A DNA stretch of 64,000 nt, taken from assembly GCA_034189865.1 (NCBI GenBank), contig JAXHTV010000006.1:1-64000 (forward strand), written 5' to 3'. Positions 18,246 through 27,636 of the stretch are shown here, piece after piece; position 1 is the first letter of the stretch, and the number at the start of each line of letters is the position of its first letter. A program made the position numbers and the translations under genes. The DNA is from Pseudomonadota bacterium (GTDB taxonomy: Bacteria > Pseudomonadota > Gammaproteobacteria > UBA5335). Below the pieces are notes generated by a model. That model worked only from the letters and a program-made list of their open reading frames with translations, was not told the origin of the DNA and searched no databases.

Positions 18246-19187
18246 ATGAGAACCCGGTCTTTGCGCATCGCAACCCGCAGCAGTCAACTGGCATTGTGGC
18301 AATCCGAGCATATTCGGGACCGTTTAAAACAACACCACCCCGAGCTGACCGTCGAGATCGTCCCCTTCAAGACCCAGGGCGACAAAATCCTCGACGTACC
18401 GCTGGCCAAGATCGGCGGCAAGGGCCTGTTCACCAAGGAACTCGAACTGGCCCTGCTAAGCGACAAAGCCGATATTGCGGTGCACTCCATGAAAGATATC
18501 CCCGCGGATCTCCCGGAGGGGCTCCATATCGGCGCGGTGCCCGCCGCGGGAGACCCGCGCGATGCCTTTGTGTGCAACGACTATCCGACCCTGAACGATC
18601 TGCCACAAGGCGCCCGTTTGGGCACCTCCAGCCTCCGGCGCCAAAGCCAGCTCTTACATCATCGACCGGACCTGAAAGTGGGTTTTCTGCGCGGTAACGT
18701 GGGGACGCGCCTGTCGAAACTCGATGCCGGCGATTTCGATGCCATTGTGCTGGCCGCCGCCGGCCTGCGGCGATTGGGTCTGGCCGAGCGCATCCGCAGC
18801 GCCATTGAACCGGATGTCTGCCTGCCGGCCGTGGGACAGGGTGTTCTCGCCATCGAATGTCGAATTGACGATGAACACATCCATCAATGCCTGGCGCCGC
18901 TTCAGGATACGAATGCCAACATCCGCATCGCCGCCGAACGGGCATTCAGCGCACGCCTGGAAGGCGGTTGCCAAGTACCGATGGCCGGCCATGCCGTGGT
19001 GCAAGGAGAGACCGTCACCCTCCGCGGCTTAGTGGCACGCCCTGACGGCAGCGAACTTATCCAGGGCGAGTTAACCGGCCCCAAAGCGGAGGCCAAGCGC
19101 ATTGGTGTCACACTGGCCGAGCGATTGCTGGATCAAGGCGCGGGCCGCATTTTGGCGGAGCTCGATGACACTCACCCATCGCCCTGA
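18246..19187 (+). CDS. hemC: Hydroxymethylbilane synthase (porphobilinogen deaminase)
   Basis: A 313-residue enzyme that polymerises four porphobilinogens into hydroxymethylbilane. The N-terminus RIATRSSQLALWQ is the family hallmark, and the Cys that carries the dipyrromethane cofactor is C242 in EGGCQVPMAGHA. The start at 18246 aligns with the family start, but no Shine-Dalgarno is visible because the preceding bases belong to the inverted repeat. It heads hemC-hemD-hemX-hemY. Confidence 0.97.
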   Translation: MRTRSLRIATRSSQLALWQSEHIRDRLKQHHPELTVEIVPFKTQGDKILDVPLAKIGGKGLFTKELELALLSDKADIAVHSMKDIPADLPEGLHIGAVPAAGDPRDAFVCNDYPTLNDLPQGARLGTSSLRRQSQLLHHRPDLKVGFLRGNVGTRLSKLDAGDFDAIVLAAAGLRRLGLAERIRSAIEPDVCLPAVGQGVLAIECRIDDEHIHQCLAPLQDTNANIRIAAERAFSARLEGGCQVPMAGHAVVQGETVTLRGLVARPDGSELIQGELTGPKAEAKRIGVTLAERLLDQGAGRILAELDDTHPSP

Positions 19188-19200
19188 GGGAATATGAACC

Positions 19201-20016
19201 GTGGGGAACGCCGCCAACCGGCCGCTGGAAGGCACCTGTGTGGTGGTGACCCGGCCGGCTCATCAAGCCCAAGCGCTGTGTGAAAAACTCGGTGCACTGG
19301 GGGCCGAGGTAGAACGCTTTCCGGCGATGGACATCGAGCCGGTTCACATATCCGGAACGAGCGATCTTGCCATTCGCGGCAAAAAGGCTGACTGGTTGAT
19401 TTTCATCAGCGCCAACGCGATTCGCTGTGCGCTGCAATTGGCGCCCGCCCTCATCGCGGAGACCCAAGCGAAAGTGGCGACAGTCGGGCCGGCAACGGCC
19501 CGAGCTTTTGAGGCGATCGCCGGGCGCGCGCCAGATGTGATCCCCGATGGCGGTTTTACCAGCGAAGGGCTCCTCGCATGTGCCGCTTTGCAAGCCGTGG
19601 AGAATCAACAAATCCTCATCGTACGCGGCGTCGGTGGGCGGGAAATACTCGCCCGAACCCTGCGCGAACGAGGTGCACAGGTGACATACGCCGAAGTCTA
19701 TCAACGCCGACGCCCCAAGCCCGATTCGTCGGAAATTCAGAAAGTTTGGCTCAGCCATGCGCACCCATTGGTCGTCACGGCAACCAGCCAGGAAGTACTG
19801 GCCAATCTCAAAGCCATGCTGGCACACGGGCCGGCCGCCAAGCGCCTTGCAGATTCGCAACTGGTGGTGGTGAATGAGGCTATGGTAAAAATGGCACGAG
19901 ATTTGGGCTTCCGGGAACCCGCGTTGCTCGCCGCGGCCGCGAATGATGACGCTGTGGTTCAGGCGATCTTGCATTGGCGGAAAACAGGACATCATCCGGG
20001 CGAACCGGCGGCATAA
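19201..20016 (+). CDS. hemD: Uroporphyrinogen-III synthase
   Basis: A 271-residue HemD with the two-lobe pattern of this poorly conserved family: VVVTRPAHQAQALCEKL at the start, LIFISANAIR near 60, a central VGPATARAFEA and TATSQEVL in the second lobe. It cyclises hydroxymethylbilane with inversion of ring D. It starts at GTG 19201 with GAGGG upstream and lies 13 bases after hemC. The position between hemC and hemX supports the call. Confidence 0.93.
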   Translation: MGNAANRPLEGTCVVVTRPAHQAQALCEKLGALGAEVERFPAMDIEPVHISGTSDLAIRGKKADWLIFISANAIRCALQLAPALIAETQAKVATVGPATARAFEAIAGRAPDVIPDGGFTSEGLLACAALQAVENQQILIVRGVGGREILARTLRERGAQVTYAEVYQRRRPKPDSSEIQKVWLSHAHPLVVTATSQEVLANLKAMLAHGPAAKRLADSQLVVVNEAMVKMARDLGFREPALLAAAANDDAVVQAILHWRKTGHHPGEPAA

Positions 20017-20028
20017 GGAGTTGCCTAC

Positions 20029-21120
20029 ATGGCCGAAGAACAAAAACCCTCCCAGACAATACCGGCACCGACCCATGCCGCTGAATCGCGAACCGGTGGC
20101 GCGCCCCCCGCAAAACCCGGACGTGGCGCCCTCCTGCTGGCGCTGGTGGCATTACTGATCGCGCTGTCCTCCGCCGGTGGCGGAGCCTATATCGGCTACC
20201 GGGGTTTGGAGCTGGAAACCAGCGCCGATCGCCAGAGGGAAACCTTGGTCGGGGTCCAAAGTGAGCTCAATGATCTAAAACAAACGGTGGTGTCGCCGGC
20301 CGCGCTCGACGCGGCCGTCAGCCCGCTCAAAGCCGGCCTGGACGATTTATCTCAACAAAACAATGTGCTGAACGATCAATTTGCCACCATGCGGGGGCTG
20401 GTCGAAGGTGGCCGGGCCGCTTGGCTTCGTTCGGAAGCCGGGTATTTGTTGCAGATGGCCAACCAAGCCCTGCAATTGCGTGGTGACGTAACAACTAGTC
20501 TGCGCGCGCTAAAACTCGCCGACCGCAGCTTGGAACTACTCGCCGATCCGCGCTTGCTTCCGGTCCGCGCCGCGCTGGCCGAGGAAATGGTCGCCCTGCG
20601 AGCGGTGGCCATCGCCGATATCGAAGGCATCGCATTGCAGTTGTCCAGCCTCAGCGCCCAGTCCGAACAATGGCCCTTGACCCGTCACGTGCCGGGGCCC
20701 TTCACTCACGGAACGCGAGAGATTCCCCCGAACGCCGGGGAGGCCCGATCGCCGTGGCAACGATTCGTGTCATCCGTGCTGGCGACGTTGCATTCGATGG
20801 TGGTCATTCGGCGACACGACGAGCCCATCGCAACGCTGGCGGCTCCGGAAATCGAACGTCTCCAGCGCCTACAAACGAAGATCGCCCTGGAAAGTGCGCG
20901 CCTTGCCCTGTTGCAACGCAATCAAGACAGCTTCCGCGAGCAAATCCGAAGCGCGATCCACGCAATCGACGACTATTTCGCAACGGATCAACCGCCGGTT
21001 CAAAGCGCCTTGGCACAGTTGGAGGAAATGTGGGCGGCGCCACTGGCACCTGAGCTGCCGAATCTAACCCAATCGCTCACGCTGTTGAGGGATTTCGAAG
21101 CCAGTATGGTGACGCCATGA
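20029..21120 (+). CDS. hemX: HemX-like membrane protein (uroporphyrinogen-III C-methyltransferase-like annotation)
   Basis: A 363-residue inner-membrane protein: a Pro/Ala-rich cytosolic N-terminus, one transmembrane helix (about 36-58) and a periplasmic helical part likely to form coiled coils (QQNNVLNDQFATMRGLVEGGRAAWLRSEAGYLLQMANQAL region). Despite the name often used, it lacks the methyltransferase motifs of CysG/CobA. Its place between hemD and hemY is conserved in gammaproteobacteria; its role in heme synthesis is unclear. AAGGAG precedes the ATG. Confidence 0.9.
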   Translation: MAEEQKPSQTIPAPTHAAESRTGGAPPAKPGRGALLLALVALLIALSSAGGGAYIGYRGLELETSADRQRETLVGVQSELNDLKQTVVSPAALDAAVSPLKAGLDDLSQQNNVLNDQFATMRGLVEGGRAAWLRSEAGYLLQMANQALQLRGDVTTSLRALKLADRSLELLADPRLLPVRAALAEEMVALRAVAIADIEGIALQLSSLSAQSEQWPLTRHVPGPFTHGTREIPPNAGEARSPWQRFVSSVLATLHSMVVIRRHDEPIATLAAPEIERLQRLQTKIALESARLALLQRNQDSFREQIRSAIHAIDDYFATDQPPVQSALAQLEEMWAAPLAPELPNLTQSLTLLRDFEASMVTP

Positions 21121-22364
21121 GAGCGGCGATCATCCTGATTGCGGTACTCGTTGCCAGCGTCACCCTGGGGCTTTTTTTAAGGGAAGACAACGGCTACGCC
21201 CTGCTGGCCTGGGGTGGCTGGAGCCTGGAGACCTCGCTGGTCGCCTTCCTCATCGGTCTGATCGCCGCCATTGTCGCGGCCTACCTGATCAGCCGCACCT
21301 TCCTGGGTACGATCCGTTTGCCAGGCAGAATTCGCCGGCGCTCCAGGGCGCGACGTCGTCATCAGGCCGCCATGGACTTGGCGCGCGGTGCGCTCGAACT
21401 TCAGGCCGGACATTGGACGCGTTCGGAGCGAACCTTACTCGCTCATGTGGATTCGGCCGAACACCCTGTGGCGCACTACGTCACCGCCGCGCGGGCGGCC
21501 CAACTCTTGGGTGCAATGGAGCGACGGGATCGATATTTACGGCTGGCCTACGAGCTGGCCGACAAGGACGACCCGGCTATCTTAATGACGCAGGCCGAAT
21601 TGGCCCTGCAGGATCAGCAGTTCGAACGCGCGTTGGCGACACTCAATAGTCTCACGCCCGACGACTCCAACGCCGCTTCGCACACGCGTCTGCTGGTTCG
21701 ATGTTACGAGGCCCTTCACGACTGGTCCAAGCTTCGGGAATTGCTACCGAAAATTCGCGAAACGCGAGCACTGGATGCTGAAGCGCTGGACAATCTGGAG
21801 TTCGAAGTCTATCGCCAAGCCATTCGTATGGCGGTGGAACGTAACGACATCGCGGCCTTGGAAACCGCATGGCGCGACATGTCACGACCGCTGAAACGAA
21901 ATGGCGAGATGCTGAACGAATACGTCCGAAATCTGCGTCGGATGAAACTGGATGAAACAGCCGCCGATCTGATCGAGCAACACCTTAAGCAACATTGGGC
22001 CGAACCTTTGGTGCTGCAATATGGCTTGCTGGAGACGAAAAAGCCCGCTGAACAATTGGATTACATCCAAAAATGGACGGAAAAATACGGTCAACAGCCC
22101 GTATCTCTGCTCACCGCCGCCCGCATTTGCCGACGGCTTAAGATTTGGGGTAAAGCCAAGCAGAACTTCGAAACCTGTCTGCGATTGGACCCAAACCCGC
22201 AGGCCTATTGGGAACTGGCAGAATTATTGGTGGAGACCGGTGAACCCGATCAGGCTCAACGACTCTATCAGGAAGGATTGAAAAACTGCGCGGGGCTGTC
22301 CCAAAAGCCAATGACGGCGATCAAGCCAGACACAGAATCCGGCGGGTCAGCGCTCCCAGCTTAA
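21117..22364 (+). CDS. hemY: HemY-like TPR membrane protein
   Basis: A 415-residue protein with two N-terminal transmembrane helices (about 3-20 and 38-62), a basic cluster (RIRRRSRARRRHQ) and then a TPR-rich helical domain. It overlaps hemX by ATGA. This is the proteobacterial HemY, not the Bacillus protoporphyrinogen oxidase with the same name; a scaffolding role in heme synthesis is suspected. Its TAA stop shares the TTAA palindrome with the stop of the convergent gene. Confidence 0.9.
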   Translation: MRAAIILIAVLVASVTLGLFLREDNGYALLAWGGWSLETSLVAFLIGLIAAIVAAYLISRTFLGTIRLPGRIRRRSRARRRHQAAMDLARGALELQAGHWTRSERTLLAHVDSAEHPVAHYVTAARAAQLLGAMERRDRYLRLAYELADKDDPAILMTQAELALQDQQFERALATLNSLTPDDSNAASHTRLLVRCYEALHDWSKLRELLPKIRETRALDAEALDNLEFEVYRQAIRMAVERNDIAALETAWRDMSRPLKRNGEMLNEYVRNLRRMKLDETAADLIEQHLKQHWAEPLVLQYGLLETKKPAEQLDYIQKWTEKYGQQPVSLLTAARICRRLKIWGKAKQNFETCLRLDPNPQAYWELAELLVETGEPDQAQRLYQEGLKNCAGLSQKPMTAIKPDTESGGSALPA

Positions 22365-23371
22365 TCGACCGACCACTCGAAGCTATCGAACAATAGCTGG
22401 TCGCGAGGCAAGCCCCGGGCGAGGAAAGCTGCCTCGGCCGCGTCAATCATGGCGGGCGGGCCACTCGTGTACACCTGATAGTCTGCCAAGTCCGGGTAGT
22501 CTGCGATCACCGCCTCGTGCACCCAACCACGACGAGTGTTCACATCGTCGTTCGGTTCTGCCGCGGAAAAAACCGGTGTAAACAGAAAGTTGGCATGTTG
22601 GTCGGCCAGATCCCGGAGCCGGTCGCCAAGATATAAATCGCGGCCCGCACGCACGCCCCAATAGAGATGCATCGGCAAGGAGAAGTTCTGATCGACGGCA
22701 TGTTCGATCATGGCCTTGAGCGGCGCGATTCCGGTTCCACCGCCGACCAAAAGCACCGGGCGCTCCACGCCCTCCTGCCAAAAGAACCCTCCCAAAGGGC
22801 CCTCCAAACGAAGCAACGCTTTCTCCTGCATTTGGGAAAAAACATATTCACTAAACGCGCCGCCGCTCACCCGTCGAACGTGAAGTTCTAATTCTTCACC
22901 GCGGCCCGGAGCCGTAGCGAGGGAATAACTGCGTCGTCGGCCGTCCTTGAGTAGCACATCGACGAATTGCCCCGGCAAATACCGAAAGGGTTGGGCCGAC
23001 GGCGGTCTCAACCGCACGATCATCACATCGTCAGTCACCCGCGATAAACTGACCACACGCACGGGAAACCGGTGAGGGCGCACGTCACCCGCAGGTAAAA
23101 CGCGGGCGCGTATCTTGAGATCAGATTCCGGGCGCGCCAAACACAGCAGCACTTCACCCGCATCGTGATCGGCAGCAGACAAGGCGGACGGGCGCCCGTC
23201 TTCGTACCCGACGGAACCTGAAATCAAACGCGCGCGGCAGGTGCCGCAGGTGCCGTTTCGGCAACCATAGGGCAGCGCCACCCCTTGTCGTAGCGCCGCC
23301 TCGAGTACGGTTTCACCCGGCTCGACCTGAAAACTCACCTGGCCCGGCTCCAGAATCACGGACCTACCCAT
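22361..23371 (-). CDS. Ferredoxin-NAD(P)H oxidoreductase with N-terminal 2Fe-2S domain (CDP-6-deoxyglucoseen reductase-like)
   Basis: A 336-residue flavoprotein. A plant-type 2Fe-2S domain comes first (C37, C42, C45 in YGCRNGTCGTC, and C77), then an FAD-binding domain (RRSYSLA) and an NAD(P) domain (VGGGTGIAPLKAM). Homologues near ubiD in Pseudomonas are often named CDP-6-deoxy-delta-3,4-glucoseen reductase, but no deoxysugar pathway is seen here. A general role as electron donor is more likely, perhaps for the flavin chemistry of ubiquinone synthesis; that is inference from its position two genes from ubiD. Confidence 0.85.
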   Translation of the reverse strand: MGRSVILEPGQVSFQVEPGETVLEAALRQGVALPYGCRNGTCGTCRARLISGSVGYEDGRPSALSAADHDAGEVLLCLARPESDLKIRARVLPAGDVRPHRFPVRVVSLSRVTDDVMIVRLRPPSAQPFRYLPGQFVDVLLKDGRRRSYSLATAPGRGEELELHVRRVSGGAFSEYVFSQMQEKALLRLEGPLGGFFWQEGVERPVLLVGGGTGIAPLKAMIEHAVDQNFSLPMHLYWGVRAGRDLYLGDRLRDLADQHANFLFTPVFSAAEPNDDVNTRRGWVHEAVIADYPDLADYQVYTSGPPAMIDAAEAAFLARGLPRDQLLFDSFEWSVD

Positions 23372-23590
23372 GCACGATACTCCTTCTTGCGCAGAATGAG
23401 TCCGAGGATACCTGATCCGCCCCCGAGACCCATTGAACGGTCACTTAGCAAGCTATTGATAATACGACAAATACAGAGAACCGAAAGTACTGACTTATAG
23501 AGCACTCACACGAGGCTCTTGCCTGACTGTTCGACAAAATCTATAAGGGCCCCATCATCGGCATGCAACCCCTCGGCAGGAAGGAATTGA

Positions 23591-24469
23591 ATGGCCACGG
23601 TAGTGATCGTCGGATGTGGGGACATCGGCCAACGGGTGGCCCGACTCTATCAAAAACGCGGCGTTAAATTGCTCGGCGTAGTCCGCAGCGATAACAGCGC
23701 ACGAAAACTTCGGAATCTCGGCATCGAATCGATGAGCCTGGATTTGGATGTGAACGGACCAGGAGATGGGCTGCCCACCGCGGACAGCACTATCCACTAT
23801 TACGCTCCACCCCCCCGGGAAGGTCGGGGCGATCCCCGGCTGGAACGATTTCTTGCTGGTATCGATCCCGCCAAGCGGCCAAAGCGCATTGTTTACATCA
23901 GCACCAGTGCTGTCTATGGCCACTGTGACGGTGACTGGGTTGATGAAGACCGGGCGCCGAGCCCTGACACAGACCGTGGCCGGCGACGACTGGCAGCCGA
24001 ACAAATACTGACCGAATGGTGTACCCGAAACGATGTGGAGTATGTGATTCTTCGCGTCCCCGGTATTTATGGTCCGGGGCGCCTACCCGTCAAGCGGTTA
24101 AAAAGTGGCGCCCCCATCGTAGATGAGAACGAAAGTTCCTATACCAACCGCATTCACGCCGACGATTTGGCCCAGATTTGCTTCGCGGCCGCCGACAAAG
24201 CACCCTCCGGACGGGTCTACAACGTCAGCGACGGTCACCCCACCACCATGTCCGATTACTTCCTGCGGGTCGCCGATCTTTTGGGCCTGGAACCACCGCC
24301 GACCATCAGCCTGGACGAAGCGCAGGAAGTCTTGAGCCCGGCCATGCTCTCGTTTCTTAACGAATCCAAACGGCTGGAAAACAAACGCATGGTGAAAGAA
24401 CTCAAAGTCAAATTGAAATATCCCACCCTACGTGACGGCTTGCCGGCCTGCCTGAACGATTCGGAGTAA
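23591..24469 (+). CDS. NAD-dependent epimerase/dehydratase-like SDR protein
   Basis: A 292-residue extended-SDR protein with the N-terminal motif VVIVGCGDIGQRVARLY and the active-site region YISTSAVYG near residue 100, where Ser and Tyr of the SDR triad lie; the Lys of YxxxK is not obvious. It resembles the YeeZ type. Substrate unknown. The gene is convergent with ubiD, with only 15 bases between the stops. Confidence 0.75.
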   Translation: MATVVIVGCGDIGQRVARLYQKRGVKLLGVVRSDNSARKLRNLGIESMSLDLDVNGPGDGLPTADSTIHYYAPPPREGRGDPRLERFLAGIDPAKRPKRIVYISTSAVYGHCDGDWVDEDRAPSPDTDRGRRRLAAEQILTEWCTRNDVEYVILRVPGIYGPGRLPVKRLKSGAPIVDENESSYTNRIHADDLAQICFAAADKAPSGRVYNVSDGHPTTMSDYFLRVADLLGLEPPPTISLDEAQEVLSPAMLSFLNESKRLENKRMVKELKVKLKYPTLRDGLPACLNDSE

Positions 24470-24484
24470 ATATCGCCCTGTAGG

Positions 24485-25948
24485 TCAGATATCAAGCGAA
24501 TCCCAAAGGCTGTCGATACGCCGCTTCACCGTCTCGTCCATGACAATGGGACGTCCCCAAACCCGGTCGGTCTCGCCTGGCCATTTATTGGTGGCGTCCA
24601 TTCCCATTTTCCCCCCCAGACCCGGCACGGGCGAGGCAAAATCCAAATAATCGATGGGACTGTTTTCCACCAGGTGGATATCGCGAACCGGATCCATACG
24701 CGTGGTCAAGGCCCATATGACGTCTTTCCAGTCCCGCGCATTCACGTCTTCGTCCACCACAATGACGATCTTGGTATACATAAACTGCCGTAGAAACGAC
24801 CACACACCCATCATCACGCGTTTGGCGTGGCCCGCGTACTGCTTTTTCATGCTGACCACGGCCAAACGATACGAGCAACCTTCCGGCGGCAGATAGAAAT
24901 CCGTGATTTCCGGAAACTGCTTTTGCAGAATCGGCACGAAAACCTCGTTGAGCGCCATGCCCAAAATGGCCGGTTCATCCGGTGGACGACCGGTGTAGGT
25001 GCTGTGATAGATCGGTTGCTCACGGTGGGTGATGCGATCGATGGTGAACACCGGAAATGTCTCGGTTTCGTTGTAATAGCCAGTGTGATCGCCGAAAGGC
25101 CCTTCGACCGCCGTGTCATCGGGGTGGATGTGCCCTTCCAAAACGAACTCGGCACTTGCCGGCACCTGAAGATCCGAGCCCTTGCACTTAACCAACTCCG
25201 TGCGCGAGCCACGTAACAAACCGGCGAAAGCATACTCGGAAAGGGTATCGGGCACGGGGGTGACAGCCCCCAGAATCGTGGCCGGATCGGCCCCCAATGC
25301 CACGGCTAACGGGAACGGCTCGCCGGGATGCGCACGTTGCCAATCCTGAAAATCCAATGCCCCGCCGCGGTGGGAGAGCCAACGCATGATGACACGATTC
25401 GGTCCGATCACTTGCTGACGGTAGATACCCAAATTCTGCCGCGTTTTCTCGGGCCCGCGCGTGACCACCAGCCCCCAAGTGATGAGGGGACCCGCATCGC
25501 CTGGCCAGCAGGTCTGTATGGGTAAACGACCCAGATCCACCTCACTGCCTTCGATCACCACCCGCTGACACGGTGCCCGCCAGACTGTCTTCGGCGCCAT
25601 ATCCAGCGCTTTGCGCACGATGGGTAGCGCATTCCAGGCATCACGTACGCCGCGCGGTGGATCGGGTTCCTTCAAAAACGCCAAGACCCGGCCGATTTCA
25701 TGAAGCGCTTCGGTATCATCCGCGCCCATGCCCAAAGCCACTCGGCGTTGGGTTCCGAACAAATTGGCCAGCACCGGGATATTCGATCCTTTCGGCTGCT
25801 CGAACAGGATCGCCGGCCCGCCATCGCGCAAAACGCGATCGCAAATTTCGGTCATCTCCAGGTTCGGATCCACCGGAACACTGATCCGTTTGAGCTCGCC
25901 CAACTGTTCCAGTCGCGACATAAAATCGCGCAGATCTTTGTATTTCAT
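24485..25948 (-). CDS. ubiD: 4-hydroxy-3-polyprenylbenzoate decarboxylase
   Basis: A 487-residue UbiD enzyme that decarboxylates the ubiquinone precursor with prenylated FMN. Family motifs include [22 protein letters not shown] at the start, [23 protein letters not shown] and the E[10 protein letters not shown] segment. The ATG at 25948 is chosen because it matches known N-termini; AAAGGA lies 12 bases upstream, and the frame that stays open to 26188 adds no recognisable sequence. It needs UbiX for its cofactor, which is not in this window. Confidence 0.95.
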   Translation of the reverse strand: MKYKDLRDFMSRLEQLGELKRISVPVDPNLEMTEICDRVLRDGGPAILFEQPKGSNIPVLANLFGTQRRVALGMGADDTEALHEIGRVLAFLKEPDPPRGVRDAWNALPIVRKALDMAPKTVWRAPCQRVVIEGSEVDLGRLPIQTCWPGDAGPLITWGLVVTRGPEKTRQNLGIYRQQVIGPNRVIMRWLSHRGGALDFQDWQRAHPGEPFPLAVALGADPATILGAVTPVPDTLSEYAFAGLLRGSRTELVKCKGSDLQVPASAEFVLEGHIHPDDTAVEGPFGDHTGYYNETETFPVFTIDRITHREQPIYHSTYTGRPPDEPAILGMALNEVFVPILQKQFPEITDFYLPPEGCSYRLAVVSMKKQYAGHAKRVMMGVWSFLRQFMYTKIVIVVDEDVNARDWKDVIWALTTRMDPVRDIHLVENSPIDYLDFASPVPGLGGKMGMDATNKWPGETDRVWGRPIVMDETVKRRIDSLWDSLDI

Positions 25949-26084
25949 TGAATTGACAGGTCCTTTCAAGCCAGCCCCGATACGATGCGGATTATCACAA
26001 CCCGCTTGACAGCAAACGTTACCGCGCGATCGGATATCACGGCTAAAATAGCTTCTCTTAAGCGCAAGGGGTATCTTCTCCCGT

Positions 26085-26909
26085 ATGGGCCTCCGTTTTA
26101 CCAAAATGCACGGCTTGGGTAACGATTTCGTGGTTATCGACGGCGTGCACCAGCGCGTGAACTTGAACGCTGAACAAATCCGATCCATTGCCGACCGGCA
26201 TTTTGGCGTGGGTTGCGATCAACTCCTGCTGGTCGAACCGGCCAGTGCCCCCGGCGCCGATTTCCGCTATCGGATCTACAACGCCGATGGCCGGGAAGTC
26301 GAGCAATGCGGCAACGGCGCCCGCTGCTTCGCCCGTTTTCTTCTGGACCACGGTCTGAGCGATAAGTCCGTCATTCCCGTTCAAACGGCCGCCGGGCTCA
26401 TTGAGCTCTATCCCGAAGGCGAGATGGTGCGGATTAACATGGGCGTGCCATCACTGGAACCGGAGCAAGTGCCCTTCAATGCACCAGGGCGCCGCATTGA
26501 ATATACCCTTGCCGTGGGCGATGAGACCCTGACCCTCGGGGTGGCGGGAATGGGTAATCCGCACGCGGTGTTACCGGTTAACGATATCGATACCGCACCG
26601 GTGGATACCCTCGGCCCGAAATTGGAACACGATGTCCACTTTCCCAGCCGGGTCAATGTGGGATTTATGCAAGTCATCTCGCGCGACCACATCCGTTTGC
26701 GCGTTCACGAGCGCGGTGTGGGCGAAACACTGGCCTGCGGCACCGGCGCCTGTGCCGCGGTGGTGGTCGGCCGTTTGTGGGAAAAGCTGAACGAGGAAGT
26801 TCGGGTGAGCCTCCCGGGAGGTGATTTAACAATTCGATGGGCCGGCGAGGGAGAGCCTGTCTGGATGAGCGGGCCAGCGGTGACCGTCTTCGAAGGCGAA
26901 CTGGCCTGA
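26085..26909 (+). CDS. dapF: Diaminopimelate epimerase
   Basis: A 274-residue epimerase that converts LL- to meso-diaminopimelate for lysine and peptidoglycan. The two active-site cysteines are C75 ([10 protein letters not shown]) and C218 (LACGTGACA). The start matches the family ([16 protein letters not shown]). It is the first gene of the conserved dapF-DUF484-xerC order. Confidence 0.97.
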   Translation: MGLRFTKMHGLGNDFVVIDGVHQRVNLNAEQIRSIADRHFGVGCDQLLLVEPASAPGADFRYRIYNADGREVEQCGNGARCFARFLLDHGLSDKSVIPVQTAAGLIELYPEGEMVRINMGVPSLEPEQVPFNAPGRRIEYTLAVGDETLTLGVAGMGNPHAVLPVNDIDTAPVDTLGPKLEHDVHFPSRVNVGFMQVISRDHIRLRVHERGVGETLACGTGACAAVVVGRLWEKLNEEVRVSLPGGDLTIRWAGEGEPVWMSGPAVTVFEGELA

Positions 26910-26937
26910 CATTGAAACACCGGATAAGACATGGAGC

Positions 26938-27636
26938 ATGATGGATAACCAAGCCAACGAGCGCAAAGAAATCGATGCGGATGAAAGCGCACAATTCATC
27001 GAATTTTTACGCCGCCATCCCGATTTCCTGCTGCAACAACCGGAGCTGCTCGGCCAACTCGAAATACCCCATGCCACCCACGGCGCCACCTCCTTGATCG
27101 AACGTCAGGTCGGTGTGCTGCGCGATCGAAACCGGCAACTGGAATCCACCCTGGATGAGCTGTTCAGCCAGGCACGCAACAACGAGTCACTGGTCGAACG
27201 GGTCCACCGCCTGGCGCTGACCCTGATTGAAGCGACTGACTTGACGAGCGCGCTGGCGGCCATCATCGGCGGCCTTCGCCAAACCATCGGTGCCGACGAG
27301 GTGACGTTAGCACTGCCGGCGGCCTGGGCCGAAGGGCAAGAGCTCGAAGAGCTCAGACCGCTGGATACCCAATGGCCGTCCGAACTTGCGCAGCTCTGCG
27401 AATCCGATCAACCCCGCTGCGGGGTCTTTCAGGCCACGACGATCCAATACCTGTTTGGCGAGCGAGCAGAGCACGTATCCTCCGCGGCGATCATCCCCAT
27501 GCGAATCGATGATGAACCGGTCGTGATCGCGTTGGGGGGCCACGAGGCCGAGCGTTTCTCCGAAGAGATGGGCACCCTGTTTTTATCACGCGTGAGCGAA
27601 TTGGTGAGCGCGGCCCTGCGAACCCGCCGGTGGTAA
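26938..27636 (+). CDS. DUF484 family protein
   Basis: A 232-residue cytosolic protein. It opens with FLRRHPDFLLQQPELLGQLEIPH, the DUF484 hallmark, then a helical segment (ERQVGVLRDRNRQLESTLDEL) and a GAF-like half. Function is unknown, but the gene is nearly always found between dapF and xerC. Start could be 26938 or the adjacent ATG at 26941, which has better spacing from GGAG. Its TAA directly abuts the xerC ATG. Confidence 0.9.
   Translation: MMDNQANERKEIDADESAQFIEFLRRHPDFLLQQPELLGQLEIPHATHGATSLIERQVGVLRDRNRQLESTLDELFSQARNNESLVERVHRLALTLIEATDLTSALAAIIGGLRQTIGADEVTLALPAAWAEGQELEELRPLDTQWPSELAQLCESDQPRCGVFQATTIQYLFGERAEHVSSAAIIPMRIDDEPVVIALGGHEAERFSEEMGTLFLSRVSELVSAALRTRRW

Noticed and set aside
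19108-20076. 322-codon open frame on the minus strand across hemD
   Set aside because: It lies antisense to a well-supported hemD, has no recognisable domain and reflects the GC-rich codon pattern of the real gene.
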